64,000 nt of DNA from VXRJ01 sp964636705 (GCA_964636705.1 CAZWUJ010000004.1:1-64000); one strand, 5' to 3'; shown: positions 34,621-44,325, counted from the stretch's first letter. The notes: a model not told the origin generated them from the letters alone. A program made the numbers and translations.

Positions 34621-35817
34621 TCAGAGCCGCTCGAAGATGCCGGCCGCGCCCATGCCGCCGCCCACGCACATCGTTACCATGCCGTAGCGTCCGTTCCGCC
34701 GCCGCAGCTCGTGCAGGAGGGTCGCGGTCAGTTTCGCGCCGGTGCAGCCGAGTGGATGGCCCAGCGCGATAGCGCCGCCGTTCACATTGAGCCGATCCGG
34801 GTCGATGGGAAAATCCCGGAGACAGGCGAGCACCTGAGCCGCGAACGCCTCGTTCAGTTCCACCAGGTCGATGTCGTCAATCGTGAGATTGGCGAGCCGC
34901 AAGGCCTTCTGCATTGCCGGGACCGGCCCGAGGCCGAACAGTTCCGGCTTGACGCCGGCGGTCGCGTAGGTGACGAACCGCGCGAGCGGCGTCAGCCCGA
35001 GTGTCGCCGCATGCTCTGCCGTCGTGACGACCGCTGCGGCTGCGCCGTCACTCATCTGCGACGAGTTGCCGGCGGTGACCGAACCGTTTATCTTGAAGGC
35101 CGGCCGCAGCGATCCGAGCTTGTCCAGAGACGTATCGGCGCGCGGCCCCTCGTCGGTCGTGACCAGGATGTCGCGAACCGCCGGTCCGCTGCCGGTGCCG
35201 TTCCCGTTCCCGTTGGCCGGTTCGGCGCGCAGCACGGTGACGGAGACGGTTTCTTCCTCGAAGCGTCCCGCCTCGATGGCGGCGAGCGCGCGCTGGTGGC
35301 TTCGGAGCGCGAAGGAGTCCTGTTGCTCGCGCGTGATGTGCGATTCGCGCGCGTGGTTCTCCGCCACGAGGCCGGTGCTCAGATAGACGTCGGGGTAGTT
35401 CTGCACGAGCTCCGGGTTGGGGACGAACTTGTGACCCACCATCGGCACGAGGCTCATCGACTCCGTGCCGCCGGCGACGATGGTCTCCGCGTTGCCGGCC
35501 AGTATGCGTTCGGCCGCGAACGCAATCGACTGCAGGCCGGATGAACAGAACCGGTTGATCGTCACGGCGGAGGCCTCGACCGGAATCCCTGCTCGGAGGC
35601 TGGCGATGCGGGCGACGTTCATCCCCTGTTCCGCCTCCGGCATGGCACAGCCCAGGATCACGTCATCCACCGTGGCGGGATCCAGGTTGCCCGCCCGCTC
35701 CAGGGCCGTGCGGATGGCGATGGCGGCCAGCTCGTCCGGCCGCGTATTGCGGAACGACCCCTTCGGCGCCTTGGCGGCGGGGGTGCGAACCGCGGAAGCG
35801 ATGACTGCCTCTCTCAT
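34621..35817 (-). CDS. fadA: Acetyl-CoA acyltransferase (thiolase)
   Basis: The 398-residue protein carries all thiolase signatures: the nucleophilic Cys in NRFCSSGLQSIAFAAERI (about residue 91), NGGAIALGHPLGCTGAK with the catalytic His, and CVGGGMGAAGIFERL with the second Cys. It begins MREAVIASAVRTPAAKAPKGSF. It cleaves 3-ketoacyl-CoA to acetyl-CoA in beta-oxidation. A short Asn/Gly-rich linker (PANGNGNGTGSG) is inserted in the middle of the protein. The ATG at 35817 was chosen over 35844 because it matches the family N-terminus. Confidence 0.93.
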   Translation of the reverse strand: MREAVIASAVRTPAAKAPKGSFRNTRPDELAAIAIRTALERAGNLDPATVDDVILGCAMPEAEQGMNVARIASLRAGIPVEASAVTINRFCSSGLQSIAFAAERILAGNAETIVAGGTESMSLVPMVGHKFVPNPELVQNYPDVYLSTGLVAENHARESHITREQQDSFALRSHQRALAAIEAGRFEEETVSVTVLRAEPANGNGNGTGSGPAVRDILVTTDEGPRADTSLDKLGSLRPAFKINGSVTAGNSSQMSDGAAAAVVTTAEHAATLGLTPLARFVTYATAGVKPELFGLGPVPAMQKALRLANLTIDDIDLVELNEAFAAQVLACLRDFPIDPDRLNVNGGAIALGHPLGCTGAKLTATLLHELRRRNGRYGMVTMCVGGGMGAAGIFERL

Positions 35818-35877
35818 GCTCTGCTCCGTCTTCCTATCGTCCACGCCGGCGCCGATCGTCCGCCGCTCCCACGCGCG

Positions 35878-36690
35878 TCATGCATACGCGGGTGACGGAA
35901 CGGCAGCAGCCACGGCGGCGGCGTTCGCGAACCGAGCGACGACACTGGCGAACTGGTCCGGCCGGGTAACCAGTCCTATGTGGCCGGTCCGTTCGATCCA
36001 ATCGTACCGCGCTCCGGTAATGGCGTCGAGGTACGCCCGGGTGCTTTCCACCGGCACCACGCGATCCAGTCCTGCTTCTCCCGTCACCACCTGAACCGGA
36101 GCCTGGACCCGGGCGCAGTCGGCCGAGAAGTCGACGGCGTCTGCGAGGCGGACGCGCTGGGCCATCCGGGTAGGTGACATCGCGTAGCGGGTCACGCGGT
36201 ACAGATGGCCGGCGACGAACCGGGCGCGCGCTCCGAGATCGGGAAGCGCGGCGGCGATCTCCGGGTACAGGCGAGGCGGCGAGCTGAGAGCGAAAACGGG
36301 GGAAAGGAGCCTGGGCGCGCGGAGGTACCACTCGACGCGGCAGCCGGGCCGCCACCCTGGCGCCGGTGTGGATGCGAGCGTCAGGCTGCTGACTCTGCCG
36401 GGCCGAGCCGCGGCATAGTGGAGCGCGACCCAGCCCCCGAACGAGACGCCGCACAGCGCCGCGCGCATGACGCCGGCGCGGTCGAGCAGCGAGTCGAGCC
36501 AGGCGACGTAGCTGTCGAAGCCGTGCGCGGTATCTATCGTGTGGGAAGAACCCGTATCACCGGGGAGCGATCCGGTCAGCACCCGCGTGCGCGCGGCCAG
36601 TGCATCGACGGCCGGCGCCATCCACTCCCAGCGGCCCTGGATGCCCGGAATCAGCACGAGGGGAGTGCCCGTGCCGCGGTCGATGACCAT
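35878..36690 (-). CDS. Alpha/beta hydrolase
   Basis: The 270-residue protein has the lipase-type elbow ALCGVSFGGWVALHYAA (Ser near residue 95), an oxyanion segment LVLIPGIQGRWEW, and late ERTGHIGLV carrying the catalytic His. The acid is probably in VTGEAGLDRVVP. It lies between the FadN-like and thiolase genes (60 bp and 15 bp gaps), so it is likely co-expressed and may release or supply fatty acids, for example as a lipase or acyl-thioesterase. The substrate is inferred only from context. Confidence 0.82.
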   Translation of the reverse strand: MVIDRGTGTPLVLIPGIQGRWEWMAPAVDALAARTRVLTGSLPGDTGSSHTIDTAHGFDSYVAWLDSLLDRAGVMRAALCGVSFGGWVALHYAAARPGRVSSLTLASTPAPGWRPGCRVEWYLRAPRLLSPVFALSSPPRLYPEIAAALPDLGARARFVAGHLYRVTRYAMSPTRMAQRVRLADAVDFSADCARVQAPVQVVTGEAGLDRVVPVESTRAYLDAITGARYDWIERTGHIGLVTRPDQFASVVARFANAAAVAAAVPSPAYA

Positions 36691-36705
36691 CGTCTACTCC
36701 CGCCG

Positions 36706-39003
36706 TCAGTTCCTGAGCGGCTTGCCTGTCTTCAGGATATGCGCCATCCGCTCCTGTGTCTTCCTCTCACCGAGGAGGCTGAGAAACGCTTCCCGCTCGA
36801 GGTCCAGGAGGTACTGTTCCGTCACCGTGGTGGCGTGGGGCAGATCACCTCCGGCCAGGATGCGCGCCAGCAGGCGGCCGATGTGCGCGTCGTAGTCGCT
36901 TATCTGTCCGCCCCGCCAGGCAATGTGGACGCCCAGGTCGAGCGCCGCGCGGACGCCGGCGCCACCCACCGGGATGTCGGCGAGCGGCGGCGGCGGATGG
37001 TAGCCGGCCCGTGCCAGATCGAGCGCGGCGCGCCTGGCGTCCGCCATCAGGCGTTCCCGGTTCATGGAGATGCCGTCGGCCTCGCGGAGGAGGCCGAGGC
37101 GTCTGGCGTCGGCCGCGCTGGTCGATACCGTGCCGAAGCCGATCAATTCGAAGGCGCGCTGCACCTGCGGCAGCACATCGCCGCGGGGCGGGACGAGCCG
37201 CGTGAACCGGACCAGCAGCTCCTTCGTTCCGCCGGCGGCCGGAATCAATCCCGCGCCCACCTCGACCTGTCCCATGTACGTCTCCGCCGCCGCCTGCACG
37301 CGGTCGCTGTGCAGCGTGATCTCGCAGCCTCCGCCCAGGGTCAGTCCGGCCGGTGCGGCGACCACCGGTACGGCGGCGTAGCGAAGGCTGACGACGGTCG
37401 ACTGGAAGGTGCGGATCATCAGGTCGAGCTCGTCCCAGTTCTCCTCCTGCGCCTCTAGGAGCGCCAGCATGAGGTTCGCGCCGGCCGAGAACGCGGGCGC
37501 ATCGTTACCGATGACGAGCGCCTCGAAGTTCTTCGACGCCTCGTCGATTCCCGCCGTCAGCATGGCGAGGGTGTCGCCGCCGATGGTGTTCATCTTCGAG
37601 TGGAACTCGATCGCCAGCGCGCCGTCTCCGAGGTCGATCAGGCTGGCGCCCGGGTTCTCGCGCACGGGCGGCCGGTCCGACTTCGCGCTCTCGAGGATTC
37701 GCAGGCCGGGCGCCGCCGGAGGCACGAGCCCGTCGCGGAACCGCATCGCTCCCGAGGCGGAGGAGCGGGCATCGCGGCGCTCGGCGACCAGCGGTGGAGG
37801 ATCCTCGCTCGCGCCGGCGGCCTCGAGGATCGCGTCGGCGCCGACCGCATCCCACAGTTCGAACGGTCCCAGCTCCCAGCCGAAGCCCCACCGCATCGCG
37901 CGGTCGATGTCGTCAATCGAATGCGCGATGTCGGGGGCCACCCGCGCGGCGTAGACGAGGGTCGGCGCGAGCGTTGCCCGCAGGAACTCGCCAACCCGGT
38001 CACGACCGCGGAACAGGGAGCGAATCCGCTCTCCGACCGACTCGATCGACGCCGCCGCATCGAGTGACGGCAGGCGTGGCGACTGCCGCTCGCGGTACTC
38101 CATGGTCGCCGGGTCGAGCGTCAGGATCGCGCCACCCTCCGCCTTCGGCTGCTTCCGGTAGAAGCCGCACCCCGCCTTCGCGCCGATCCAGCCCCGTTCC
38201 ACCAGGCCGGTGACGACCGGGGGCAGGTGAAAGGCGGCCCGCTCCGCGTCGTCCGTCAGTTGGCCTGCGAGGTTCGTGGCGACATGCGCCATCACGTCGA
38301 GCCCGGCGACGTCCATCGTGCGGAAGGTCGCGGACTTCGGCCGCCCGATCGCAGGTCCGGTAATCGCGTCGATCTCCTCGATCGTGTAGCCGTCGAGCTG
38401 ATCGAAGATCCGCAGCACGCCGTAGAGGCCGATTCGATTGCCGATGAAGTTGGGCGTGTCCTTCGCGATCACCACGCCCTTGCCCAGAACGAGATCGCCG
38501 AAACGGGTCATGGCGTCGACGACCGCCGCGTCCGTATCGGCGGTTGGAATCACCTCGAGCAGGGGCAGGTAGCGGGGCGGATTGAAAAAGTGCGTGCCGA
38601 GCCAATGCCGGCGGAAGGCGTTACCCCGTCCCTTCGCAATGCTGGCGACCGGGATGCCGGACGTGTTGGAGCTGACGATGGTGTTGTCCGCCCGGTGTTG
38701 TTCCACCCGGGCGAGAAGGGCCTGCTTGATGTCGAGCCGCTCGACGACGGCCTCGACAATCCAGTCGCAGCCCGCGAGGCGGTCGAGGTGGGTGTCGAAG
38801 CCCCCGGTGTCGATCAGGCTGGCGGCGTCGCGCGTGAAGAAAGGATCCGGTTTCAGCTTGCGCGCACGCCCCAAGCCGTCGCGTGCGGTTGCCTCATCCA
38901 GATCGAGCAGCAAAACCGGCAGACCCGCATTGGCGGCGTGGGCGGCAATCTGCGCTCCCATCACCCCCGCACCCAGGACGCCGACCGATCGGATCTGGTA
39001 CAC
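36706..39003 (-). CDS. fadN: 3-hydroxyacyl-CoA dehydrogenase / enoyl-CoA hydratase, FadN type
   Basis: The ~765-residue bifunctional enzyme has the dehydrogenase first and the hydratase second, as in Bacillus FadN and unlike FadB. The NAD-binding Rossmann motif GVLGAGVMGAQIAAHAANAG is at residues ~6-25. The catalytic His lies in GTHFFNPPRYLPLLEVI. 3HCDH C-terminal domains follow, and from about residue 470 a crotonase domain with VVAAPAGLTLGGGCEITLHSD and GAGLIPAAGGTKELL. It hydrates enoyl-CoA and oxidises the hydroxyacyl-CoA. The GTG at 39003 was chosen because it directly precedes YQIRSVGVLGAG; an upstream start would run into the TPR gene. Confidence 0.92.
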   Translation of the reverse strand: MYQIRSVGVLGAGVMGAQIAAHAANAGLPVLLLDLDEATARDGLGRARKLKPDPFFTRDAASLIDTGGFDTHLDRLAGCDWIVEAVVERLDIKQALLARVEQHRADNTIVSSNTSGIPVASIAKGRGNAFRRHWLGTHFFNPPRYLPLLEVIPTADTDAAVVDAMTRFGDLVLGKGVVIAKDTPNFIGNRIGLYGVLRIFDQLDGYTIEEIDAITGPAIGRPKSATFRTMDVAGLDVMAHVATNLAGQLTDDAERAAFHLPPVVTGLVERGWIGAKAGCGFYRKQPKAEGGAILTLDPATMEYRERQSPRLPSLDAAASIESVGERIRSLFRGRDRVGEFLRATLAPTLVYAARVAPDIAHSIDDIDRAMRWGFGWELGPFELWDAVGADAILEAAGASEDPPPLVAERRDARSSASGAMRFRDGLVPPAAPGLRILESAKSDRPPVRENPGASLIDLGDGALAIEFHSKMNTIGGDTLAMLTAGIDEASKNFEALVIGNDAPAFSAGANLMLALLEAQEENWDELDLMIRTFQSTVVSLRYAAVPVVAAPAGLTLGGGCEITLHSDRVQAAAETYMGQVEVGAGLIPAAGGTKELLVRFTRLVPPRGDVLPQVQRAFELIGFGTVSTSAADARRLGLLREADGISMNRERLMADARRAALDLARAGYHPPPPLADIPVGGAGVRAALDLGVHIAWRGGQISDYDAHIGRLLARILAGGDLPHATTVTEQYLLDLEREAFLSLLGERKTQERMAHILKTGKPLRN

Positions 39004-39034
39004 GGGGATCGTGGCGGGAGAGGCCAGCCGGTTG

Positions 39035-40024
39035 CTACGGAAGCGCGGAGAGCGTGGCCTGCGCCTGGGCGCCTTCCTCGGAATCGGGAGCAACGTCGAC
39101 GACGCGCTGGAAGTACTCCTTCGCGCCTTCGATGTCGCCCTCGTTGAGCGCTACCAGCGCCCGCTTGAAGAGTGCTGGCGCCCAGTTTCCGTCGACCGCG
39201 ATCGCCCTGTCGTACCACTCCGCGGCTTCTGCGGTGAGGCCCTGGGCAAAGGCCTGCTCACCCTGGTTGTAGAGATCTTCGCGCGATGCATCAAGGCTGG
39301 AGGCGGCCTCTTCCAGGAGCTGCATTTCCTCGGGAGTTGCGGTGCCGGCCATCATCCGCACGCGGGCGCGCATCACCAGGATCTCCGGGTTGTCGGGATC
39401 GCCATCCAGCGCCCGCCCGAAAGCCGCGTCCGCCTCGTCGAAATCGTTCAGCAGGGAATACGCGTTCCCGATGTTGATATACAACTGGCTCAACTGGGGG
39501 AGCTGGGCGAGAATCTCCTCGTACCCGCTGATTGCCGTGGCGAAGTCGCCGGTGTTGAAAGCGGTGTCCGCCGCGTCCTGGGTTGCTTCGATGGCGTCAA
39601 GGTCGAGGCCGGCGACCGCTTCCGTGCCGAGCGCCTGTTCGATGGGATGGAGGACGCGGCTCAAGTTGAAGTTGACGGGCGGCGTGCCGCCCTGTCTCAC
39701 CTGCGTGGGTCCTTCGCTGGGCAGGAACCCCCGCGGCTGGCCGTTCGCCGCTCCGCAATCGGTGGCGCAGTCGGCGCGGAACATCCACTGGCCGCTCGCG
39801 AGGCCGAGGATGGCGTAGCGCCCGTCGTCGTCGGTGGTAGTCGTGAACTCGGATGGGTTCGCATCGGGATTCGTCGCCGTGATGGTGACGCCGCCCAGCG
39901 GATTACCGTCGCTGGTCACCGTGCCGCCGACGCGTCCCCGCTGGGCGTGGGCAGTGGCCGCGACCGCAAGGACGAGCAGAGCCGCGGCGGCGGAACAGAC
40001 AGCATGGCGTGAGAGCAGATGCAT
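39035..40024 (-). CDS. Exported carboxypeptidase-regulatory-domain TPR protein
   Basis: The 329-residue protein has a signal peptide (AVCSAAAALLVLAVAATAHAQ). A carboxypeptidase-regulatory-like beta-sandwich (GRVGGTVTSDGNPLGGVTITATNP, then YAILGLASGQWMFRADC) follows. Several TPR units occupy residues ~150-325 (FNTGDFATAISGYEEILAQLP, LYINIGNAYSLLNDFDEADAAFGRAL, APALFKRALVALNEGDIEGAKEYFQRVV). It probably scaffolds envelope complexes. GAGGAG lies just upstream of the ATG at 40024. It heads the fatty-acid run, 31 bp before the FadN-like gene. A shorter protein of the same architecture is at 46063-46716. Confidence 0.82.
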   Translation of the reverse strand: MHLLSRHAVCSAAAALLVLAVAATAHAQRGRVGGTVTSDGNPLGGVTITATNPDANPSEFTTTTDDDGRYAILGLASGQWMFRADCATDCGAANGQPRGFLPSEGPTQVRQGGTPPVNFNLSRVLHPIEQALGTEAVAGLDLDAIEATQDAADTAFNTGDFATAISGYEEILAQLPQLSQLYINIGNAYSLLNDFDEADAAFGRALDGDPDNPEILVMRARVRMMAGTATPEEMQLLEEAASSLDASREDLYNQGEQAFAQGLTAEAAEWYDRAIAVDGNWAPALFKRALVALNEGDIEGAKEYFQRVVDVAPDSEEGAQAQATLSALP

Positions 40025-40091
40025 CACAAACTCCTCGTGTCCGGGGGCATTAACCTCTCAGTATATCCGAACCCGACGGTATCATTGACGA

Positions 40092-41507
40092 ATGCTGAGG
40101 GTGGGAATCGGCCTCCTTGTGTGTGTTGCGATCGCCGGGGCGGTGGCGGCGTGGGTGTCGGCGGGGCGAGCGGAGGGTCCGGCTCTCGCTATCGAGGAAC
40201 CGGCCATGTACGTCGGCCGGAGCTCGTCGTTCGCAGCCACCGCGGAGGCGCCCGGGGCGGAGTTCACTGCCCTGGAGGCGTACATCGAACAGGACGGCGC
40301 GGTCCATTCGCTTTTCGCGCTCAATGGTGCGGAACCGGCGGCGGGGCAGGCGGCGGTCAACCAGGAAACTGAAGCACGCCTTCGCATCAGCCGGACGTTC
40401 GATCGGCAGACCCACCCGGAACTGACGCCGGGACCGGCCCGCGTCGTCGTCACCGCCACGCGTCCCGTGCTGTTCGGCCTGCGGGAGCGGAGCAGCACGG
40501 TGTCGGTCGACGTCATCGTGCGATTCGACCCGCCGCGGTTGTCGTCCGTGTCGACCTTCCACTACATCAACCACGGAGGATCGGAGCTGGTCATCTACCG
40601 CGTGACGCCGGACGATGCGGAGTCCGGCGTCAGGGTCGGCGATCGGGAGTACGCCGGCTATCCGCTCTCGGCCGCTGGCGTCGAAGGTCCGGATGACCTT
40701 CGGGTCGCGTTCTTCGCGCTGTTGCACGATCAGGACCTTGCCACGCCGATTGCGCTCTGGGGAAGGGATCCGGCCGGCAACGAGGCCGTCGCGCCGTTCG
40801 AGTACCGCGTTTTCGAACGCGAGTTCCGGCGGGCCCGCCTCCCGGTGGGCGACGCGTTTCTGCGCAGCGTTGTCCCCGCCATTGCCGCCCAGGCGCCGCA
40901 GTTGGCCGACGAGGAGGTGAACGCGGAGACGGACGTGGCGGATCTGCTCGACGTCTACCTGTTCATCAACCGTGAGGTGCGCCGGCAGAACCGGGATTCG
41001 ATTGCCGCGCTCGCCGGACAGACCGCGCCGCGCAGGCTTTGGGACGGCCCGTTCCGCCAGCTCGCCAACACGCAGGTGGAATCCGGCTTTGCGGATCACC
41101 GCACGTACCTGTACGGGGGAGACGAGGTGGATCAGCAGGTGCATCTCGGCTTCGATCTCGCGTCGACGGTGAACGCGCCGGTTGCCGCCGCCAACACCGG
41201 CACCGTCATCTTCGCCGACTATCTCGGTATCTTCGGCAACTGTGTCGTGATCGATCACGGCCTCGGGCTGCAGTCGCTCTACGCGCATCTCTCCTCGATC
41301 GATGTCGCCGTCGGCGACGCGGTGGAGCTCGACGCGGTGATCGGCCGGAGCGGTCAGACCGGCCTGGCCGGGGGGGACCATCTCCACTTCGCGATGCTGC
41401 TTCAGGGCCGGCCGGTGACGCCGATGGAATGGTGGGATCCGCAGTGGATCGAGGATCGGATCATGCGCAAGCTGCGCGACGCGGGCGGCGGACCCGCGTC
41501 GCCCTGA
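40092..41507 (+). CDS. M23-family peptidoglycan peptidase (LytM/lysostaphin type)
   Basis: The 471-residue protein begins with a single hydrophobic anchor or signal (VGIGLLVCVAIAGAVAAWVSAG). About 300 residues of beta-rich sequence follow, then the M23 domain with HLGFDLAS (His/Asp metal ligands near residues 351-355), the catalytic-region LYAHLSSIDVAVGD and the second metal box HLHFAML. It would cut cell-wall peptide cross-links in the periplasm. It starts at an ATG 67 bp from the divergent TPR gene. The next gene follows after a 109-bp gap that contains a promoter-like box. Confidence 0.87.
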   Translation: MLRVGIGLLVCVAIAGAVAAWVSAGRAEGPALAIEEPAMYVGRSSSFAATAEAPGAEFTALEAYIEQDGAVHSLFALNGAEPAAGQAAVNQETEARLRISRTFDRQTHPELTPGPARVVVTATRPVLFGLRERSSTVSVDVIVRFDPPRLSSVSTFHYINHGGSELVIYRVTPDDAESGVRVGDREYAGYPLSAAGVEGPDDLRVAFFALLHDQDLATPIALWGRDPAGNEAVAPFEYRVFEREFRRARLPVGDAFLRSVVPAIAAQAPQLADEEVNAETDVADLLDVYLFINREVRRQNRDSIAALAGQTAPRRLWDGPFRQLANTQVESGFADHRTYLYGGDEVDQQVHLGFDLASTVNAPVAAANTGTVIFADYLGIFGNCVVIDHGLGLQSLYAHLSSIDVAVGDAVELDAVIGRSGQTGLAGGDHLHFAMLLQGRPVTPMEWWDPQWIEDRIMRKLRDAGGGPASP

Positions 41508-41534
41508 CGCTCGGATCGCGCGCCCGGGTATAAT
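41504..41534 (+). promoter_or_regulatory. Sigma70-like promoter before the cupredoxin-ctaA-ctaB run
   Basis: A perfect -10 box TATAAT is at 41529-41534. A CTGACG -35-like box is at 41504-41509, a spacing of 19 bp that is longer than ideal. It lies 83 bp upstream of the copper lipoprotein ATG and after the M23 gene stop, so it probably drives the oxidase-maturation genes separately. Confidence 0.45.
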
Positions 41535-41616
41535 CGGAAGTATCGACAGGTGCTTGCGGCCGGCAACGTCACCGCGGCCGTTCCGTTTTCGACTCAACCG
41601 CGCAGGGAGATATCTG

Positions 41617-42396
41617 ATGCGACAGAGAACATTCTGGACCTTTGTCCTACTTGCGGCGATTGCGACGGCGGTCGCGTGCAGCCGCCGTTCAGACGTACCG
41701 CCCGTTTCGGTGATTCCCGAAGCGGGAGGCGGGGCCGCCAGCATGGGGGTGGGCGCTACCGGCACCAGCCGCATCACCGGGACCGTCACGTTCGACGGCG
41801 CGCCGCCGCCGCCCGAGACCATCCGGATGAACTCCGATCCGGTCTGCGTCATGGAAGCCAGCGACACGGAGACCGACTACTACATCGTCGGTGACGGTGG
41901 CGGTTTCGGCAATGTCTTCGTCTACGTGAAGGAAGGCATCTCGGGGACGTATCCCACACCGAGCGAGCCGATCCTGCTCGATCAGCAGGGCTGCCGCTAC
42001 ACACCGCACGTCTTCGGCGTGCAGGTGGGCCAGACGGTGACTATCCGGAACTCCGACCCGACGCTGCACAACATCCACGCCACGCCGGTCGCTAACGCCG
42101 AGTTCAATACCGGCCAGCCGATCGAGGGGATGACCATGGACCGCACGTTCGATGAGCCGGAGGTGATGGTGCCGTTCAAGTGCGACGTTCATGGCTGGAT
42201 GAACGCCTACGTCGGCGTGCTTCCGCACCCGTACTTCGCCACCACCGGTTCGGACGGTGCGTTCGACCTCTCGAACCTGCCGGCCGGCGACTACGTGGTC
42301 GAGGCGTGGCACGAGATGCTCGGCGCGCAGACGCAGAGCATCACGGTGGGCGACGGCGCTACGGCGGAGCTGTCGTTCACCTTCAGCGCCGGCTGA
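41617..42396 (+). CDS. Type 1 copper (plastocyanin-like) lipoprotein with carboxypeptidase-regulatory tail
   Basis: The 259-residue protein has a lipobox (FVLLAAIATAVAC, Cys near residue 21). The cupredoxin domain (about 50-210) carries type 1 copper ligands: a His in NSDPTLHNIHA, and the C-x2-H-x2-M-like loop VPFKCDVHGWMNAYV. The C-terminal ~50 residues form a carboxypeptidase-regulatory-like strand set (GAFDLSNLPAGDYVVEAWHE). It could carry electrons or copper near the terminal oxidase. AGGGAGA precedes the ATG at 41617. It is directly followed by ctaA. Confidence 0.83.
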   Translation: MRQRTFWTFVLLAAIATAVACSRRSDVPPVSVIPEAGGGAASMGVGATGTSRITGTVTFDGAPPPPETIRMNSDPVCVMEASDTETDYYIVGDGGGFGNVFVYVKEGISGTYPTPSEPILLDQQGCRYTPHVFGVQVGQTVTIRNSDPTLHNIHATPVANAEFNTGQPIEGMTMDRTFDEPEVMVPFKCDVHGWMNAYVGVLPHPYFATTGSDGAFDLSNLPAGDYVVEAWHEMLGAQTQSITVGDGATAELSFTFSAG

Positions 42397-42421
42397 TCCC
42401 TTCGGGCGGCGGGGGCGCGAC

Positions 42422-43429
42422 GTGCGCTGGTTGCATCGCTACACGCGGCTCCTGGCCGTGGCGTCCCTCCTGCTGATAACGGCCGGAGGGCTGGTCACGA
42501 GCACCGGTTCGGGCCTTGCCGTGCCCGACTGGCCCAATACGTACGGCTACTTCATGTTCGCGTTCCCTCTTTCCGGCATGGTGGGAGGGATCTTCTACGA
42601 GCATGGCCACCGGCTGATCGCGAGCGTGGTCGGCATGCTGACGATCGGCTTGGCGATCTGGCTGGCGCTGGTCGAGCCGCGCCGATGGGTGCGCCGACTC
42701 GGCTGGATTGCGCTGGCCGCCGTGATCGTGCAGGGAATACTGGGAGGGATTACCGTCCTCTATTTCCTGCCGGCGCCGATCTCGATCAGCCACGCGGGGC
42801 TGGCGCAACTCTTCTTCACGCTGGTCGTCAGCCTGGCGATATTCACGTCGCCCGGATGGCATGACCACTACCGGGATCGGCCGGATGCGTCCGCCGGGCC
42901 GCACGCATCCGCCGGCGATCCGATCCTGGCGCGTCTCGCCGTCGCGCTGCCGGCCGTCATCTACCTGCAGATACTGGCCGGGGCCACGATGCGGCACACC
43001 GGCGCGGGCCTTGCTATTCCTGACTTTCCGCTCGTCTTCGGAGGCATCTTTCCGCCGGAATGGACCGGTGCGATCGCCATCCACTACGCGCACCGGGTCG
43101 GCGCAGTGCTGGCGACGGCCCTGGTTTTCGCCACGGCGGGGCACGTGCTGCGTCACCACAGGACGCGGAGTGAATTGACCCGCCCGTCGATACTACTCGG
43201 CGCCCTCGTGGTGATACAGGTTGGCCTGGGCGGCTGGACGGTACTCAGCGAGCGGCAGGTGGCGGTAAACACGGCGCACGTAGCCGTCGGCGCGTTGCTT
43301 CTCGTAACGTCGGTCGTGCTGGCGCTCAGGGTGCATCGCGGATCGTTCACCGACGCGGTGGGGGTGGATCGCGCTGCTTCATCCGCCACGGCCGGCCGGC
43401 TGAGGACCCGATCGGAGTCTCCCGCGTGA
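42422..43429 (+). CDS. ctaA: Haem A synthase (COX15/CtaA)
   Basis: The 335-residue protein starts at a GTG giving VRWLHRYTRLLAVASLLLITAGGLVTSTGSGLAVPDWPNTYG, the conserved CtaA opening. It has about eight membrane helices, and the haem-binding His positions are visible in YEHGHRLIASVVG, SISHAGLAQLFF, IHYAHRVGAVLA and NTAHVAVGA. It converts haem O to haem A for aa3-type oxidase. The loop SAGPHASAGD between helices 4 and 5 is low complexity. Its stop overlaps the ctaB start as GTGA, so the two are translationally coupled. Confidence 0.93.
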   Translation: MRWLHRYTRLLAVASLLLITAGGLVTSTGSGLAVPDWPNTYGYFMFAFPLSGMVGGIFYEHGHRLIASVVGMLTIGLAIWLALVEPRRWVRRLGWIALAAVIVQGILGGITVLYFLPAPISISHAGLAQLFFTLVVSLAIFTSPGWHDHYRDRPDASAGPHASAGDPILARLAVALPAVIYLQILAGATMRHTGAGLAIPDFPLVFGGIFPPEWTGAIAIHYAHRVGAVLATALVFATAGHVLRHHRTRSELTRPSILLGALVVIQVGLGGWTVLSERQVAVNTAHVAVGALLLVTSVVLALRVHRGSFTDAVGVDRAASSATAGRLRTRSESPA

Positions 43430-44325
43430 GCACGCCGAGGAGCGGAGCCGTCACCCTCGCCGCGGCGCCACACCGCCTGTCCCATTTCCTGGCTCTCACG
43501 AAGCCCCGGCTCAACTCGCTCGTCGTTGCGTCGGCGGGTGTCGGCTTTTGGCTCGGTGCGCCGGGCCCGCTCGACGTGGTGACTGCGCTTCACCTGCTGG
43601 CGGGGACCGCACTGGTGGCGGGAAGCGCCGCCGCGCTGAACCAGGTGGAGGAGCGGGACATCGACGCGCGAATGACCCGGACCCGGATGCGTCCGTTGCC
43701 CGCGAGCCACGTCACGCCGTTCGAGGCGCGTCTGTTCGGCGCCCTGCTCGGCGTGGCGGGCCTGGTGTATCTGGCGCTGTGGGCGCACCCGCTCGCTGCG
43801 GCGGTGGCGCTGGCGACGCTGCTCAGCTACGTCTGGATCTACACGCCGCTCAAGCGTCGAACCACCTGGGCCACGGTTGTCGGCGCGGTGCCGGGCGCGC
43901 TGCCGCCGGTGATTGGCTGGACGGCCGCGCGCGGCGCGTTGGGCGTAGAGGCGCTGGTGCTGTTCGGGATTGTCTTTTTCTGGCAGTTGCCGCACTTCCA
44001 CGCGCTCTGCTGGCTCTACCGCGACGACTACAACCGCGCCGGCCTGCCGCTCCTGGCCGCGCGCGACCCGGACGGACGGCGCACAGCACTTCATGCCCTC
44101 GGCTACGCGGTGGCGCTGGTTCCGGTCAGCCTGATGCCGGTCGCCGTCGGCCTCGCGGGAACCGGCTACGTGGCGGTGGCGGCGCCGCTGGGATGTCTTT
44201 TCGTGCTGCTTGCCGCACGGTTCCTGCGGCAACGTACCGAGTGGCGCGCGCGTTGCCTGTTCGTCGGCTCGCTCGTCTACCTGCCCGTCGTCTGGGGCGC
44301 AATGCTCATCGAGCGGATGATCTGA
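43426..44325 (+). CDS. ctaB: Protohaem IX farnesyltransferase (haem O synthase, CtaB/CyoE)
   Basis: The 299-residue UbiA-family membrane protein has TKPRLNSLVVASAGVGFW, the first prenyl-diphosphate motif NQVEERDIDARMTRTRMRPL (Asp-rich, near residue 80), YTPLKRRTTWATVVGAVPGALPPVIGW, and FFWQLPHFHALCWLYRDDYNRAGLPLL, all diagnostic of CtaB. It adds the farnesyl tail to protohaem. It starts with a GTG overlapping the ctaA stop and is followed 6 bp later by a DUF420 gene. Confidence 0.95.
   Translation: MSTPRSGAVTLAAAPHRLSHFLALTKPRLNSLVVASAGVGFWLGAPGPLDVVTALHLLAGTALVAGSAAALNQVEERDIDARMTRTRMRPLPASHVTPFEARLFGALLGVAGLVYLALWAHPLAAAVALATLLSYVWIYTPLKRRTTWATVVGAVPGALPPVIGWTAARGALGVEALVLFGIVFFWQLPHFHALCWLYRDDYNRAGLPLLAARDPDGRRTALHALGYAVALVPVSLMPVAVGLAGTGYVAVAAPLGCLFVLLAARFLRQRTEWRARCLFVGSLVYLPVVWGAMLIERMI

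Noticed and set aside
42880..42925. Repeat copy inside ctaA (DASAGPHASAGD loop)
   Set aside because: The bases do not contain the GCCGGCCTGGAGG head or GCACC units; it is an ordinary low-complexity loop.
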